A stretch of 7,070 nt of DNA from an uncultured Clostridia bacterium. Its GTDB lineage: Bacteria > Bacillota > Clostridia > Oscillospirales > Oscillospiraceae. The translations under genes and the position numbers were made by a program. The notes below the pieces were generated by a model. The model was not told the origin of the DNA and searched no databases. It was given only the letters and a program-made list of their open reading frames with translations. Shown piece after piece: positions 6,501 through 7,070 of the stretch (the stretch's first letter is position 1; each line of letters starts with the position of its first letter). Where the stretch lies: positions 1 to 7,070 of the forward strand of contig CAKNZJ010000233.1 in the NCBI GenBank assembly GCA_932222125.1, read 5' to 3'.

Positions 6501-7070
6501 ATTACCGTCCGCTTTGACAACGCCCCGGACGGGATTTTGCTTGTCAGAAAGGTATGCTCCGTCAACCCCAGCATTACACTCCAGGATGCCGAGTTCAAAA
6601 TCATGTACGCGGACGGTAGTCTGATCGGGGACAGCAACGGCATTTACCGCACCGATGAAAACGGCGAAATCCGCATCCCCGGCCTGAAACCCGGCAAGAG
6701 CGTGGTAGTTACGGAAACCCGCGCCCCTGCCGGTTTTATCATCGACACCCAGAGCCAGACCGTACAGATCAAGGAGGGCCGTACTGTCACCCTTGCTTTT
6801 AAGAATCAGCCGAAAGGCTCCATGATTATCCAGAAGCGGGACAGTCAGACCGGCCAGCCCCTCCCCGGCGCGGAGTTCCGGGTGGCTACCGCCGCAGGCT
6901 GTGAGGTTGGTCTGGACGGTGTGATCGGCACGTCCACATTGACGCAGAACGGCCTCTTTGTGACCGACAGCAACGGCGAAATCCGCGTTACCAACCTCGC
7001 TCCGGGGGCCTATGTACTGACTGAAACAAAAGCCCCGGCAGGGTATGTCATGGACAGCCCCAGCACCAAC
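3537..7070 (+). CDS. Giant thioester/CnaB-repeat surface adhesin, SpaA-like (partial, 3' end outside window)
   Basis: The frame from ATG 3537 stays open to the last base (1178 codons). AAGGAG at 3520-3525 lies 11 bases upstream. Residues 1-31 are a signal peptide (KKIRFSLTR, hydrophobic core, ATALA-A). Residues about 40-240 look like a thioester domain: Cys75 in MGFCAEKG and Gln143 in NAWVQAIVWRYKAG correspond to the Cys and the TQxA-type Gln that crosslink in Gram-positive adhesins. From residue 243 there are nine complete and one partial CnaB/SpaA repeats of 89-103 residues. Each begins with a strand ending in Lys and contains an E-box-like segment (for example TETKAPAGY); the complete ones end in FxN or a variant with Asp. 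Family knowledge says such Lys-Asn/Asp pairs form intramolecular isopeptide bonds under Glu catalysis. No pilin motif with YPK is seen, so a wall-anchored adhesin is more likely than a pilus backbone. The LPXTG-type signal is expected downstream of the window. The preceding sortase is the likely anchoring enzyme. An antisense open frame across 3531-6398 is a composition shadow. Confidence 0.92.
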   Translation, partial: MKKIRFSLTRITAMLLVLVCILGLLPATALAASPSSIKMDDCTHNGVKYESPALGTCHLHQMHFGLNGKSTMGFCAEKGKGMGWSLEGHTWGNPQSISDPTVKTMMAFFYAHSTGVFTDQAHALNVDDVWDSDYTWTMNAWVQAIVWRYKAGLLADPVTACAEELLYVYNNLEHTSYTSIDDTMDGRSFRDRAQYILDLGAQGVWGDCAVYEYAYTGPGSNYHPASDVQGIMIGELNITREKYDLTVKKVDSTNPNKGLPGARFKVTSENGTYSKEIVTGSGGTYTLSALEAGTYAVTELEAPEGYEIDNAGPQYVVLPSNGNNTVTVTFADSPEITGEGSIRKVDADDPTKGLAGAVIKIEGVDNDFTGTFITGEGGYLTDVPWKDMPIGSYTAEEVTPPEGYTKSPDVNKTKQSFRWDGKSDIALVFENDAKVKVKLIKLDDSDNPLPGAVFNIIKDGQIVGTEATKADGSITVTDVTEGMYAFVEVSAPAPYATLTEPVIAHVDQATINGGGTVTVTASDKRLPNLTILKRDAQTGDVIPNTHFEIKGIHYGYHNDVTTGADGRAVLSNIPVDSYEVVEKSVPAPYVVGDEPTQTIWLEAGDNKELIFDNFKQPLLKITKIEKGTGNPIPGTVFLLEAIDGDYRHEVTTEASGSVELRVAPGSYRVTEKSVPEPYCISDKPTQTISLNGGDEKEVIFENLKKPELTISKVDADSGKPVPGTVFTVKAINGDYQDDWTTGEDGKATLRVAPGTYEVTEKSVPAPYYLPDKDKDRVQTISLHPGDEKTLVFRNHKAPELTIFKEDSVAGAPIEGAKFHVTYTSNGEAAEAPGSIDYGYIFTDARGEIKVHEQGKKMYPGEYTVTEVAPAPGFQMKEPTTQKVIIHGGESKTLTFQNEPLNGIIVEKYDSVTHETLPGCTFQLRYLGGTSGTGGTVIGQKVTGKNGTAIWTGLQSGTYVVEEVDPADGYSIINASETVFLADSGEQSVITVRFDNAPDGILLVRKVCSVNPSITLQDAEFKIMYADGSLIGDSNGIYRTDENGEIRIPGLKPGKSVVVTETRAPAGFIIDTQSQTVQIKEGRTVTLAFKNQPKGSMIIQKRDSQTGQPLPGAEFRVATAAGCEVGLDGVIGTSTLTQNGLFVTDSNGEIRVTNLAPGAYVLTETKAPAGYVMDSPSTN
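3630..4262 (+). other. Thioester-type N-terminal domain of the giant adhesin
   Basis: This covers residues 32-242 of the mature protein, before the repeats. Cys75 (codon 3759-3761) and Gln143 (codon 3963-3965) are the candidate thioester pair. The Gln context VQAIVW follows the QxA[IV]W pattern with Val in place of Thr and Ile in place of Ala. Other cysteines are 42, 57, 161 and 208, so disulfides are an alternative fate for Cys75. In known thioester adhesins this domain reacts covalently with host-surface amines. Assignment is by motif and position only. Confidence 0.6.
4263..7070 (+). repeat. Ten tandem CnaB/SpaA-type domain repeats
   Basis: Repeat bounds with the predicted Lys, Glu and Asn/Asp residues are: R1 4263-4541 (K249, E299, D332); R2 4542-4838 (K344, E397, N431); R3 4839-5114 (K441, E488, D523); R4 5115-5384 (K533, E582, N613); R5 5385-5651 (K623, E671, N702); R6 5652-5927 (K712, E760, N794); R7 5928-6236 (K804, E866, N897); R8 6237-6530 (K907, E962, N995); R9 6531-6815 (K1005, E1060, N1090); R10 6816-7070, partial (K1100, E1163). 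All nine complete repeats keep the triad. R1 and R3 use Asp as acceptor, the others Asn. R4-R6 are the closest relatives, sharing the EKSVPxPY segment. Repeats diverge at DNA level, so they are protein-domain repeats, not recent DNA copies. Confidence 0.88.

Noticed and set aside
4263..7070. CRISPR-like or DNA-level tandem repeat
   Set aside because: The periodicity of about 270-310 bases is in protein domains; no identical short repeats with regular spacers are seen.

Overview
The window looks like part of an integrative and conjugative element (or related mobile element) from a high-GC gut-type Firmicute in class Clostridia. The base composition is GC-rich by eye. Genes are read from strong AAGGAG-type ribosome binding sites. 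The left-edge reading frame resembles the C-terminal end of the DUF6017/replication-initiator-A proteins found on Tn1549-like elements of Clostridia, and it is followed by a DUF3846 gene, another usual resident of such elements. Assignment to a mobile element rests on these two families; no relaxase, integrase or attachment site lies in the window.

Layout, all on the + strand: the 3' end of the putative replication initiator (2-151); a DUF3846 protein (179-520); a secreted protein of unknown family with one C-terminal membrane anchor (616-1575); a sortase starting at TTG 1572 and overlapping the stop of the previous gene (1572-2393); a near-consensus promoter with a 17-bp spacer (2416-2444), followed by a small palindrome; a secreted stalk/Ig-like/CAP-domain protein (2498-3451); a rho-independent terminator (3468-3504); and the start of a giant surface protein (3537 to the window end, 1178 codons without a stop). 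The giant protein has a signal peptide, an N-terminal Cys-Gln thioester-type domain and at least ten CnaB/SpaA-type repeats, each with the Lys/Glu/Asn-or-Asp pattern of self-forming isopeptide bonds.

Taken together, the second half is a cell-surface module carried by a mobile element: a sortase, a probable sortase substrate built as a long covalently stabilised adhesin with a reactive thioester tip, a secreted CAP protein and an unknown membrane-anchored partner. The inferred role is adhesion, either between donor and recipient during mating or of the host bacterium to a surface. The first four genes appear to form one transcription unit; the CAP gene has its own promoter, and the giant gene probably depends on readthrough of the terminator. 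The adhesin's C-terminus, where a sorting signal is expected, lies beyond the window.
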